Shown here in pieces: positions 15,091 through 21,140 of a stretch of DNA of 21,140 nt. This DNA is from GCA-002840305 sp964609365 (lineage in GTDB: Bacteria; Patescibacteriota; Patescibacteriia; Patescibacteriales; UBA12465), in contig CAZSRC010000014.1 in the NCBI GenBank assembly GCA_964609365.1, forward strand, positions 1-21,140. Direction: 5' to 3'. Below the pieces are notes generated by a model that was not told where the DNA came from, searched no databases, and saw only the letters and a list, made by a program, of their open reading frames with translations. Every line of letters begins with the position of its first letter. Position 1 is the first letter of the stretch. Position numbers and translations under genes: made by a program.

Positions 15091-15984
15091 ATGCTTATTG
15101 ATCTTCAATTACATTCTAGATTTTCTGATGGTTATTTGCAACCAAAAGATTTAGTTTTATTTTTAAAAGAGAGGGGGGTTAAAGTGGCTTCTTTAACCGA
15201 TCATAATACCACGGCTGGACTTAAAGAGTTTAAAAGTGAGGCAAAAAAACATAAAATTAAGGCAATCAATGGCCTTGAATTATATGTAAAATATAAAAGA
15301 AAAAGGATTAATTTATTATGGTATAATTTTGATGAAAATAATGAAAATTTGCAAAAATTATTAGAAGAGACTAGAAATCGTCGAGCTCTTTTAGTTAAAA
15401 ATATGCTCCTAAAGCTTAAGAAAAGATCTTATAAAATTAATATTGAAGAAATTTTGTCTTCTTTTGTTAATTATATCCCCGTTAATAGGCTTGCTGATAA
15501 AATCATGGAAAATAAATTTAATTATAACTTACTTCTTAGAAATTATAAAAATAAAAATAAAAATAAAGGAAAAATAATTCTACCATTAAGAGAAGAGGAT
15601 ATTTTAGTTGAATTATTTTTTAATAAAAAAGTTGCAAGACTTAGTGAATCTTATATTAATGCTGATAGATTAATTAGAATAAAAAAAGAAGTAGGCGGTC
15701 AAATTATTTTTTGTCATCCTGGTAAATATAATAAATTTGCTAAAAATATGACAGAAAAATTAAAAGAATCTGGACTTATTGATGGAATAGAGGTTATCTC
15801 CCCTCATCATTCTATTGGAGCTATAATGTATGCACAATTTTTAGCTTATAAATTAGACTTAATTGCTAGTGGTGGTTCAGATTTTCATCGCTTTGAAGAA
15901 AGTGGTTTTTTGATCAATGATGCTTGGGATTGGTTCAGAATAGATAGTAAATATTTAAGAAATATTAAAAAAATAATTTCTTAA
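15091..15984 (+). CDS. PHP-domain metal-dependent phosphoesterase
   Basis: PHP proteins use a cluster of metal ions to hydrolyse phosphoesters; stand-alone members include histidinol phosphatase and 3',5'-nucleotide phosphatases. The 297 residues show most of the metal-ligand set: H8 and D13 in QLHSRFSDG, D37/H38 in SLTDHNT, E63 in GLELY, H209 in FCHPGKY, H239/H240 in SPHH, and D264/H266 in GGSDFH. The first histidine of the usual D-L-H-x-H motif is glutamine (Q6) here, which may change metal loading. A lysine-rich, low-complexity stretch lies at 151-163. It is the last gene of the recA-to-PHP series, 3 nt after the GH57-kinase gene; a phosphatase opposite a kinase domain would be a plausible pairing, but the substrate cannot be deduced. 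No histidine-biosynthesis gene is near. Confidence 0.85.
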   Translation: MLIDLQLHSRFSDGYLQPKDLVLFLKERGVKVASLTDHNTTAGLKEFKSEAKKHKIKAINGLELYVKYKRKRINLLWYNFDENNENLQKLLEETRNRRALLVKNMLLKLKKRSYKINIEEILSSFVNYIPVNRLADKIMENKFNYNLLLRNYKNKNKNKGKIILPLREEDILVELFFNKKVARLSESYINADRLIRIKKEVGGQIIFCHPGKYNKFAKNMTEKLKESGLIDGIEVISPHHSIGAIMYAQFLAYKLDLIASGGSDFHRFEESGFLINDAWDWFRIDSKYLRNIKKIIS

Positions 15985-15987
15985 TAA

Positions 15988-16016
15988 TTGGAAAATTTTT
16001 ATAATTTTGCTATAGT
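15988..16016 (+). promoter_or_regulatory. Promoter for ftsK
   Basis: TTGGAA at 15988-15993, exactly 17 bases, then TATAGT at 16011-16016 preceded by TGC (16008-16010), an extended -10. The predicted start near 16023 leaves a leader of about 32 nt. It lies directly after the PHP stop codon, so a new transcript begins here. Confidence 0.7.
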
Positions 16017-16054
16017 TTTACTCTGATAGATATCAAATAATTTTATTTAAAAAT

Positions 16055-18517
16055 ATGAGAAAAAATAAAAAAGAAAAAGAAATTGAAGAATCTGAAAGCG
16101 AACAAGATGATTTTTTTGAAAATAAAACAAAAATAAGTATCATAGCTTTATCTATTTTTACTTTTGCCCTAATAAGCCTATTGTCATTATTTTCTTTATC
16201 GGGTAAGTTTGGTCAATTTTTAAATAATATTTTATCGCTTGGTTTTGGCTGGGGGAAATGGATATTCCCATTTTTACTTGCAACACTTAGTATTGCCTTA
16301 TATAAAAATAAAAAATTTTTTACTAAAAAAGTTAATTATGTTGGCCTAGCTTTATTTTTTATTTTTATTTCTTCATTATTTCATTTCTTTTTTAATAGTT
16401 CTATTGCAAAAATAAAAGCTAGTGAGGGAATGGGTGGTGGATATTTGGGTTTTTATTTAGATTTATTTTTAAAAAATATTTTAGGTTTTTGGGGTGCTTT
16501 GATTTTTATTTTAGCAATATTAACTGTTTCAATGATTTTGTTATTTAATATAACCCTGTCCCATTTACTTGGATCAAAAAGTTTTTTATTCAAATTTTTT
16601 AATTCATATTTCAGATCAAATGATGATAGTTTAAATACTGATAAAGAATACTCTGATTATTCAGAAGAAATAGAGGCAGATAATGACTCGCCCGATAATG
16701 ATTATGATCAAGATCAGGATGATTTAGATGATGATTTAGATGAGCCAATTTTATTTACCAAAAAAGAAATTAATAATGAACATAAAGAGTTGAAAGCAAA
16801 TACAGAAATAGAAAAAGTAGAATTATTAGAAAATAAAAAAATTAATTGGAAGACTAAAAAAATAAAAATAGATTTACCATTAGAACTTTTAAGTAATAAA
16901 ATTAATAAAGCTACTAGCGGTGATATAGATAATAATATTTTAATAATTCAGAGAACTTTAGAAAATTTTGGAATATTGGTAGAGATGGGAGAGGTTAATG
17001 TTGGCCCCACTGTTACTCAATATACCTTTAAACCTTCCGAGGGCATTAAAGTTTCAAGAATTACAACTCTTAGCAATGATTTATCATTGGCCTTAGCTGC
17101 GCATCCAATTAGAATAGAGGCTCCAATTCCTGGAAAATCTTTAATAGGTATTGAGGTTCCCAATAAAACAAAAGCAATGGTGGGGTTAAGAGAGGTTTTA
17201 GAGGATAAAGATTTTAAGATGAGGCAGAGTAATTTGGTTGCGGCTCTGGGGAAGGATGTTTCCGGCAAAAATATTGTTTACGATATAGCCAAGATGCCTC
17301 ATTTATTAGTGGCTGGAGCAACTAATTCAGGTAAGTCTGTTTGCTTAAATACTATTATTATTAGTTTGTTATATCAAAATAATCCAGATGACTTAAGATT
17401 TATAATGGTTGACCCAAAAAGGGTTGAATTTCCTATGTATAACGGGATTCCTCATCTATTAACACCTGTAATTACCGAAGTTAGTAAAACGATTAATTCA
17501 TTGAGATGGTGTTTAAATGAGATGGATCGTAGATATGAAATATTAAATCAGGCAAGTAAAAAAAATATTCAGACTTATAATCAAGAAAGTAAAGAAAAAA
17601 TGCCATATATAATTTTTGTTATTGATGAATTAGCTGATTTAATGGTTACAGCAGCTAAAGATATTGAGGGAAGTATTATTCGCCTAACTCAAATGTCTAG
17701 AGCGGTTGGCATTCATTTAATATTAGCTACCCAAAGGCCTAGTGTTGATGTTATAACCGGTCTTATCAAGGCTAATACTCCTGCTAGAATAGCTTTTTCA
17801 GTAGCTTCTGCTATTGATTCAAAAACAATTTTAGATTCTTCTGGTGCTGAAAAATTATTAGGAAAGGGTGATATGCTTTTTTCTACAGCCGAATTGTCAA
17901 AACCAAAAAGAATACAAGGTGCTTATGTAGATGATAATGAAATATTATCAATAGTAAATTATATAAAGGAAAAATATGGCTCAGCTGAATATTTAGAAGG
18001 TATTGTTGATAGGCAAAAAGTTAGTGGAATAGGTGGAGTTGGTTTAGATGGATCAATGGGTGACGAAGATCAACTTTTAGATGAAGCCAAAGAAATAGTT
18101 ATTGCTGCAGATAAAGCATCCACTTCTTTATTGCAGAGAAGATTAAGAATAGGTTATTCTAGAGCCGCTAGTATTTTGGATATGTTGGAGGAAAATGGGA
18201 TTGTTGGTCCATCTAATGGCTCCAAGCCTAGAGAAATTTTAATTAGCAAGGAGCAATATGAAAATTCTTTAAATACTCCAATATCATCTATTAATGTCCA
18301 TGATAAAAAAAATTCTAAAGCTCCTGAAAATTATTTATATTCAGAAGAGGAGAGTCCTTTGGTTTTTGAAAATTCAGAAGAAGATAATTCTGATTCAAAA
18401 AATTTAAACCAAGAAGATCTAAGTGAAAATATTATTGATGATAGTGAAAAAGATGACTCTACTGAGAATAATAAATCCGATCAAGATGATGAATTTGGTA
18501 AATATTTCTCAAGATAA
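16055..18517 (+). CDS. ftsK: DNA translocase FtsK/SpoIIIE
   Basis: Membrane-anchored motor that pumps chromosomal DNA through the closing septum. The 820-residue protein begins with a charged tail, then four hydrophobic membrane segments (about 26-50, 64-84, 94-114, 140-172), a highly acidic linker (about 188-230, Asp/Asn-rich), the alpha/beta motor with Walker A GATNSGKS at 421-428 and Walker B IIFVIDELADLM at 519-530, and the DNA-reading gamma winged-helix domain (about 669-732) with LLQRRLRIGYSRAASILDML. Unusually, about 85 residues follow the gamma domain (736-820); they are rich in Asp, Glu, Ser and Asn and probably disordered. The gene has a strong promoter and is followed after 15 nt by the MurE-like gene. 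Identification is secure. Confidence 0.96.
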   Translation: MRKNKKEKEIEESESEQDDFFENKTKISIIALSIFTFALISLLSLFSLSGKFGQFLNNILSLGFGWGKWIFPFLLATLSIALYKNKKFFTKKVNYVGLALFFIFISSLFHFFFNSSIAKIKASEGMGGGYLGFYLDLFLKNILGFWGALIFILAILTVSMILLFNITLSHLLGSKSFLFKFFNSYFRSNDDSLNTDKEYSDYSEEIEADNDSPDNDYDQDQDDLDDDLDEPILFTKKEINNEHKELKANTEIEKVELLENKKINWKTKKIKIDLPLELLSNKINKATSGDIDNNILIIQRTLENFGILVEMGEVNVGPTVTQYTFKPSEGIKVSRITTLSNDLSLALAAHPIRIEAPIPGKSLIGIEVPNKTKAMVGLREVLEDKDFKMRQSNLVAALGKDVSGKNIVYDIAKMPHLLVAGATNSGKSVCLNTIIISLLYQNNPDDLRFIMVDPKRVEFPMYNGIPHLLTPVITEVSKTINSLRWCLNEMDRRYEILNQASKKNIQTYNQESKEKMPYIIFVIDELADLMVTAAKDIEGSIIRLTQMSRAVGIHLILATQRPSVDVITGLIKANTPARIAFSVASAIDSKTILDSSGAEKLLGKGDMLFSTAELSKPKRIQGAYVDDNEILSIVNYIKEKYGSAEYLEGIVDRQKVSGIGGVGLDGSMGDEDQLLDEAKEIVIAADKASTSLLQRRLRIGYSRAASILDMLEENGIVGPSNGSKPREILISKEQYENSLNTPISSINVHDKKNSKAPENYLYSEEESPLVFENSEEDNSDSKNLNQEDLSENIIDDSEKDDSTENNKSDQDDEFGKYFSR

Positions 18518-18532
18518 TTTATATTTTATTAT

Positions 18533-19975
18533 ATGACAAAAATTTTAGTTTATTTGAAAAAGATTATTCCAAAGAATATTTTTGAAGTAGTTCAACCTTA
18601 TTATCATTTTGTTCTCAGTTTTTTGGCTAGTCTTTTTTATGGCTTTCCTAGTAATAAGTTAATTATAATTGGTGTAACAGGAACATCGGGTAAAACAAGT
18701 TCTGTTTATTTGATGGCCAAAGCTTTAAACGATAGCTCTTATAAGGCGGGCTATACATCAACAGCTATGTTTTCTGATGGTGAAAAAGAATGGCTTAATG
18801 ATAAAAAAATGACCATGCTCGGACCATTTTTTACTCAAAAAATGCTCAAGAAAATGGTAAAAAATAATTGTCTTTATGCAGTTGTGGAGACAACATCCGA
18901 GGGCATTAGACAGTTTCGTCATCGTTTTATTAATTACGATATACTTGTTTTTACAGGTATTTATCCCGAGCATATCGAGTCTCATGGCAGTTTTGAAAAT
19001 TATAAACATGCCAAGGGCGAGCTATTTAATCATTTAAAGAGATGTTCACACAAATATTTAAATCAAGATAATAAAATTGTTAAAGTAAAAAATAATTTAT
19101 CTAAAATTAGTTTAAATAAAATTAAAAAAACTTTTATAATAAATGGAGATGATGATGAGTCTTTATATTTTTCATCTTTTTGGTCAGAAGAGAAAATTTT
19201 TTACTCAGCAAAGTTGAATAATAATTTTTCTGATAATTTTATTTTTTATGATAATATTTTAGTTTCATTATCTAGTACATCTTTTGATTTTATTTTTAAA
19301 GACTCTTTAGAGTCTTCAGTAGAGAAAAGAAATATTAAATTAAAACTTTGGGGTGATTTTAATGTTCTTAATTCAATGCCAGTTTTAGCATTAACCCATC
19401 TTTTAAAGTTAGATTTAAATTCTGTCATTGATTCCTTGGAAAAAATAAAAAATATTCCAGGAAGAATGGAGTTGCTTGATTTAGGTCAAAAATTTTTAAC
19501 TATAGTTGATTATGCTTATGAACCAGTTGCCATGGAAAAGATGTATAAAATGATTTATTTTTTAAAAAAAGAACTTAATAGTAATAATTATAATTCTAAA
19601 ATTATTCATGTTTTAGGTTCTTGCGGTGGTGGTAGGGATAAAAGTAGAAGGCCAGTAATGGGTAGAATGGCTGGTGAGTTAGCTGATTTTGTAATAGTTA
19701 CTAATGAAGATCCTTATGACGAAAATCCTCTAGATATAATTAAGCAAGTTGCAAGTGGTGCAAAAGAATTTGGAAAAATTGAAGGTCAAAATTTATTTAG
19801 AATTTTAGATAGAAGAGAGGCTATTAAAAAAGCATTAAGCTTGGTTTCAGAGGGTGATTTATTGATTATTACTGGAAAAGGTTGCGAGCAGGCGATTTGC
19901 TTAGCTAATGGCGAAAAAATGCCATGGGACGATAGGTTGGTGGCCAGAGAAGAGATTGTTAAAATTATTAACTAA
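18533..19975 (+). CDS. murE: MurE-like Mur ligase without the canonical N-terminal domain
   Basis: Mur ligases add amino acids to the peptidoglycan stem peptide using ATP. Visible: P-loop GVTGTSGKTSS at 47-57, VETTSEGIRQFRH at 118-130, HIESHGSFENYKHAKGELF at 147-165 with K161 (the usually carbamylated lysine), NIPGRMELL at 307-315, and the C-terminal domain with GSCGGGRDKSRRPVMG (362-377), TNEDPYDENP (390-399) and GKGCEQ (448-453). The MurE N-terminal uridine-binding domain (normally around 90 residues) is missing; instead a short hydrophobic segment (about 17-37) precedes the P-loop. The MurE specificity motif DNPR reads EDPY, so the added amino acid cannot be predicted as diaminopimelate or lysine. 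It lies 15 nt after ftsK and shares its transcript, fitting a cell-wall/division role. A different Mur-type substrate is possible. Confidence 0.82.
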   Translation: MTKILVYLKKIIPKNIFEVVQPYYHFVLSFLASLFYGFPSNKLIIIGVTGTSGKTSSVYLMAKALNDSSYKAGYTSTAMFSDGEKEWLNDKKMTMLGPFFTQKMLKKMVKNNCLYAVVETTSEGIRQFRHRFINYDILVFTGIYPEHIESHGSFENYKHAKGELFNHLKRCSHKYLNQDNKIVKVKNNLSKISLNKIKKTFIINGDDDESLYFSSFWSEEKIFYSAKLNNNFSDNFIFYDNILVSLSSTSFDFIFKDSLESSVEKRNIKLKLWGDFNVLNSMPVLALTHLLKLDLNSVIDSLEKIKNIPGRMELLDLGQKFLTIVDYAYEPVAMEKMYKMIYFLKKELNSNNYNSKIIHVLGSCGGGRDKSRRPVMGRMAGELADFVIVTNEDPYDENPLDIIKQVASGAKEFGKIEGQNLFRILDRREAIKKALSLVSEGDLLIITGKGCEQAICLANGEKMPWDDRLVAREEIVKIIN

Positions 19976-19979
19976 AAAC

Positions 19980-20008
19980 TTGAGCTATTTATTTATTTTT
20001 GCTATAAT
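19980..20008 (+). promoter_or_regulatory. Promoter for the first pilin gene
   Basis: TTGAGC at 19980-19985, 17 bases, then TATAAT at 20003-20008 preceded by TGC (20000-20002), a full extended -10. The predicted start near 20015 gives a leader of about 34 nt; a short all-AT stem (20017-20023 with 20028-20034) lies in that leader. Confidence 0.72.
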
Positions 20009-20048
20009 AAATTTATAATAAATTTTTATTTATTTCTAAATTAAAATT

Positions 20049-20480
20049 ATGAACAAAAAAGGTTTTACTTTGATCGAGCTTTTGGTAGTTATTGCTATTA
20101 TTGGTATTTTAGCTACTTTAGCAGTTGTAGCTTTGCAAAGTGCTAGAGCTGGTGCTAGAGATGCTAAGAGAATTGCTGATGTTAAGCAAATGCAAACAGC
20201 TTTAGAGCTTTATTTCAATGATTGGCAAGCTTATCCAGAAGTACTTGAAGCAGGTAATTCAATGGGTACAAGCGGAGTCACTTATATGGCTATTATTCCA
20301 TCATCTCCAACTCCCCCAGATGGATCTTGCACTACATCTACTTATGCTTACGAACAAATTTCAGATGGAGCAGAATACTTAATTGAATTTTGTCTTGGAT
20401 CAAATGTTGGAGGCTTAAGTGGTGGAATAAAATGTGCTGTTCCTGGAGGTATATTAGCAACAACAACTTCTTGTAATTAG
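20049..20480 (+). CDS. Type IV pilin-like protein (first copy)
   Basis: 143 residues with a type III (prepilin) signal: MNKKG then FTLIELLVVIAIIGILATLA, so prepilin peptidase would cut after G5 and methylate F6, leaving glutamate at mature position 5. The hydrophobic helix (6-30) continues into an amphipathic helix (ARAGARDAKRIADVKQMQTA) and a small globular part with four cysteines (SCTT, FCLG, KCAV, SCN), likely disulfide-bonded. The length fits short pseudopilins. No prepilin peptidase, assembly ATPase or PilC gene is in the window. It shares 86 identical bases and most of its first 65 residues with the next gene but has a different C-terminal region. It has its own strong promoter, with no Shine-Dalgarno sequence. 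Pilus subunit versus minor pseudopilin cannot be decided. Confidence 0.92.
   Translation: MNKKGFTLIELLVVIAIIGILATLAVVALQSARAGARDAKRIADVKQMQTALELYFNDWQAYPEVLEAGNSMGTSGVTYMAIIPSSPTPPDGSCTTSTYAYEQISDGAEYLIEFCLGSNVGGLSGGIKCAVPGGILATTTSCN
20153..20238 (+). repeat. 86-bp block identical between the two pilin genes (copy 1)
   Basis: This segment, from GCTAGAGATGCTAAGAG to the TATCCAG before the variable region, is identical base for base to 20700-20785. It encodes the end of the N-terminal helix through NDWQAYP. Upstream DNA back to the start codons is also very similar; downstream the two genes diverge. Confidence 0.9.
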
Positions 20481-20489
20481 TTTTTTTTC

Positions 20490-20518
20490 TTGACTGCTTC
20501 GTTGTTTTATATTATAAT
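20490..20518 (+). promoter_or_regulatory. Promoter for the second pilin gene
   Basis: TTGACT at 20490-20495, exactly 17 bases, then TATAAT at 20513-20518: near-consensus sigma-70 hexamers, and the only clear promoter here without the TGn extension. The predicted start near 20525 leaves a leader of about 68 nt that contains a 13-bp inverted repeat. Confidence 0.75.
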
Positions 20519-20544
20519 AATAATATATTTAAATTTATTTAATA

Positions 20545-20577
20545 AATCAAAAAATAAATATTTATTATTTTTTGATT
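20545..20577 (+). repeat. 13-bp perfect inverted repeat in the second pilin leader
   Basis: AATCAAAAAATAA (20545-20557) and TTATTTTTTGATT (20565-20577) pair perfectly around a 7-base loop, ending 15 bases before the ATG at 20593. No T-run follows it, so it is not a usual terminator. It may influence mRNA stability or translation start. In such AT-rich DNA chance cannot be excluded. Confidence 0.55.
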
Positions 20578-20592
20578 AACATTTTAAAAAAT

Positions 20593-21033
20593 ATGAAAAA
20601 TAAAAAAGGTTTTACTTTAATTGAGCTTTTGGTGGTTATTGCTATTATTGGTATTTTAGCTACTTTAGCAGTTGTAGCTCTACAACAAGCTAGAAAAAAT
20701 GCTAGAGATGCTAAGAGAATTGCTGATGTTAAGCAAATGCAAACAGCTTTAGAGCTTTATTTCAATGATTGGCAAGCTTATCCAGCTACAGTAACTGCTA
20801 CTGGTTCAATTTCTAGCGGAACAACAGTTTATATGGCTATTGTTCCAAGCGCTCCAACTCCTCCAGATGGTGATGAGTGTACAGCAACATCAAATCCTTA
20901 TTCTTATACATTAACTGGTACAGATTCTGGTAGTTATACCATTGGTTTTTGCTTGGGTGGTCAAACGGGTGGTTTATCAGACAAGGAAAAATGTGCTACC
21001 CCAGGAGGTATATTGGAAGCGGCTTGTAACTAG
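20593..21033 (+). CDS. Type IV pilin-like protein (second copy)
   Basis: 146 residues. I choose the ATG at 20593 because it gives MKNKKG before FTLIELLVVIAIIGILATLA, matching the first pilin; a TTG 21 bases upstream would add seven residues and start inside the inverted repeat. Prepilin cleavage is expected after G6 with glutamate at mature position 5. The helical part (to NDWQAYP) is nearly identical to the first copy. The C-terminal part differs but keeps the same skeleton: VYMAIVPSAPTPPDG, four cysteines (DECT, GFCLGG, EKCATPGG, ACN) and a GGLS segment, so the same fold with a different surface. The gene has its own promoter and a strong terminator, so both pilins can be expressed at different levels. 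Homo- or heteropolymeric use in one pilus is unknown. Confidence 0.92.
   Translation: MKNKKGFTLIELLVVIAIIGILATLAVVALQQARKNARDAKRIADVKQMQTALELYFNDWQAYPATVTATGSISSGTTVYMAIVPSAPTPPDGDECTATSNPYSYTLTGTDSGSYTIGFCLGGQTGGLSDKEKCATPGGILEAACN
20700..20785 (+). repeat. 86-bp block identical between the two pilin genes (copy 2)
   Basis: Identical to 20153-20238. Identity at synonymous sites points to recent duplication or gene conversion limited to the N-terminal half of the gene. Confidence 0.9.
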
Positions 21034-21052
21034 GATATATATACTTCAAATA

Positions 21053-21084
21053 AAAAAAACCAACTTTCACAAGTTGGTTTTTTT
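21053..21084. terminator. Bidirectional intrinsic terminator between the second pilin and tRNA-Lys
   Basis: Bases 21053-21066 pair with 21071-21084 in a 14-bp stem (core CCAACTT/AAGTTGG) around a TCAC loop, with a T-run on the right arm and an A-run on the left arm. It can stop both the pilin transcript on the plus strand and the tRNA transcript on the minus strand. Confidence 0.92.
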
Positions 21085-21088
21085 GTTG

Positions 21089-21140
21089 TGCGCCGTGAAG
21101 GATTCGAACCTTCGACCTTCTCCTTAAGAGGGAGCTGCTC
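21089..21140 (-). tRNA. tRNA-Lys (anticodon CUU), 3' portion, cut by the window end
   Basis: Read on the minus strand, the visible part contains an anticodon loop CTCTTAA with T33 and anticodon CTT, a five-base variable loop (AGGTC), a T arm GAAGG-TTCGAAT-CCTTC, the acceptor 3' strand ACGGCGC and discriminator A at 21089. The short variable loop excludes a leucine tRNA. The outermost anticodon-stem pair would be G-A, a mismatch. CCA is not encoded after the discriminator (CAA follows), so it must be added by an enzyme. The D arm and 5' acceptor strand lie outside the window. Confidence 0.9.

Noticed and set aside
20572..20592. Upstream TTG as start of the second pilin
   Set aside because: It adds seven residues absent from the first pilin and lies within the inverted repeat; ATG at 20593 gives the standard prepilin leader.
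20942..21127. Open frame running from the end of the second pilin through the terminator into the tRNA
   Set aside because: It overlaps a real pilin frame, a strong terminator and a tRNA gene; it cannot be coding.
1..21140. Recoded TGA (as in Gracilibacteria/Absconditabacteria)
   Set aside because: TGA ends the antitoxin-like gene and queA at the expected protein ends, and the other genes run without internal TGA.
21089..21140. tRNA-Leu(UAA) reading of the terminal tRNA
   Set aside because: Shifting the loop breaks the T33-anticodon geometry, and the variable loop is only 5 bases, unlike leucine tRNAs; CUU lysine fits.

Overview
The window looks like a chromosomal stretch from a very AT-rich member of the Candidate Phyla Radiation (Patescibacteria). 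The reasons are combined: tightly packed core genes, a short Rel protein without the usual C-terminal regulatory part, an archaeal-type UMP kinase, a MurE-like ligase without the normal N-terminal domain, a signal-peptide/two-helix (VirB2/TrbC-like) surface protein with Ig-like modules, type IV pilin-like genes, and almost complete absence of Shine-Dalgarno sequences. TGA is used as a stop (Phd-like antitoxin gene, queA), so the code is the standard bacterial one and not the TGA=Gly code of Gracilibacteria/Absconditabacteria. Lineage placement is inference from gene content only.

Layout. 91-1330: a Phd/YefM-type antitoxin whose end overlaps ruvB. 1391-2482: queA. 2579-4518: lepB and a divergent histidyl-tRNA synthetase, probably one transcript. 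4608-4832: rpsU (bS21) with its own promoter, leader hairpin and the only clear Shine-Dalgarno sequence of the window, closed by a bidirectional terminator shared with the convergent rel gene (4883-6337, minus strand). 6422-9064: a large secreted or membrane-anchored surface protein, divergent from rel. 9186-15984: a compact series, recA, archaeal-type pyrH, ruvC, glgA, a GH57-kinase-fold fusion and a PHP-domain protein, with gaps of only 2-9 nt. 16055-19975: ftsK and a MurE-like ligase. 20049-21033: two tandem type IV pilin-like genes with near-identical N-terminal halves, each with its own promoter. 21053-21084: bidirectional terminator. 21089 to the window end: 3' part of a tRNA-Lys(CUU) on the minus strand.

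How the genes fit together. RuvB, RuvC and RecA cover recombination. FtsK and the MurE-like ligase belong to division and cell-wall formation. GlgA, the GH57 fusion and perhaps the PHP protein suggest an alpha-glucan module placed behind recombination genes. The surface protein and pilins, with LepB, serve the cell exterior. Rel and bS21 connect to translation and stress control.

The most interesting signals are (i) rpsU as the only gene out of 18 protein genes with a recognisable Shine-Dalgarno sequence, which resembles the bS21 autoregulation known in Flavobacteriia; (ii) the GH57-kinase fusion next to glycogen synthase; (iii) a phage-tail/hook-like insertion in the Ig-like surface protein; (iv) a HisRS-like protein with several substituted histidine/ATP-site residues; and (v) the pilin pair with an 86-bp identical block. 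No gene-free stretch exceeds about 120 bases. No CRISPR array or insertion sequence was seen.
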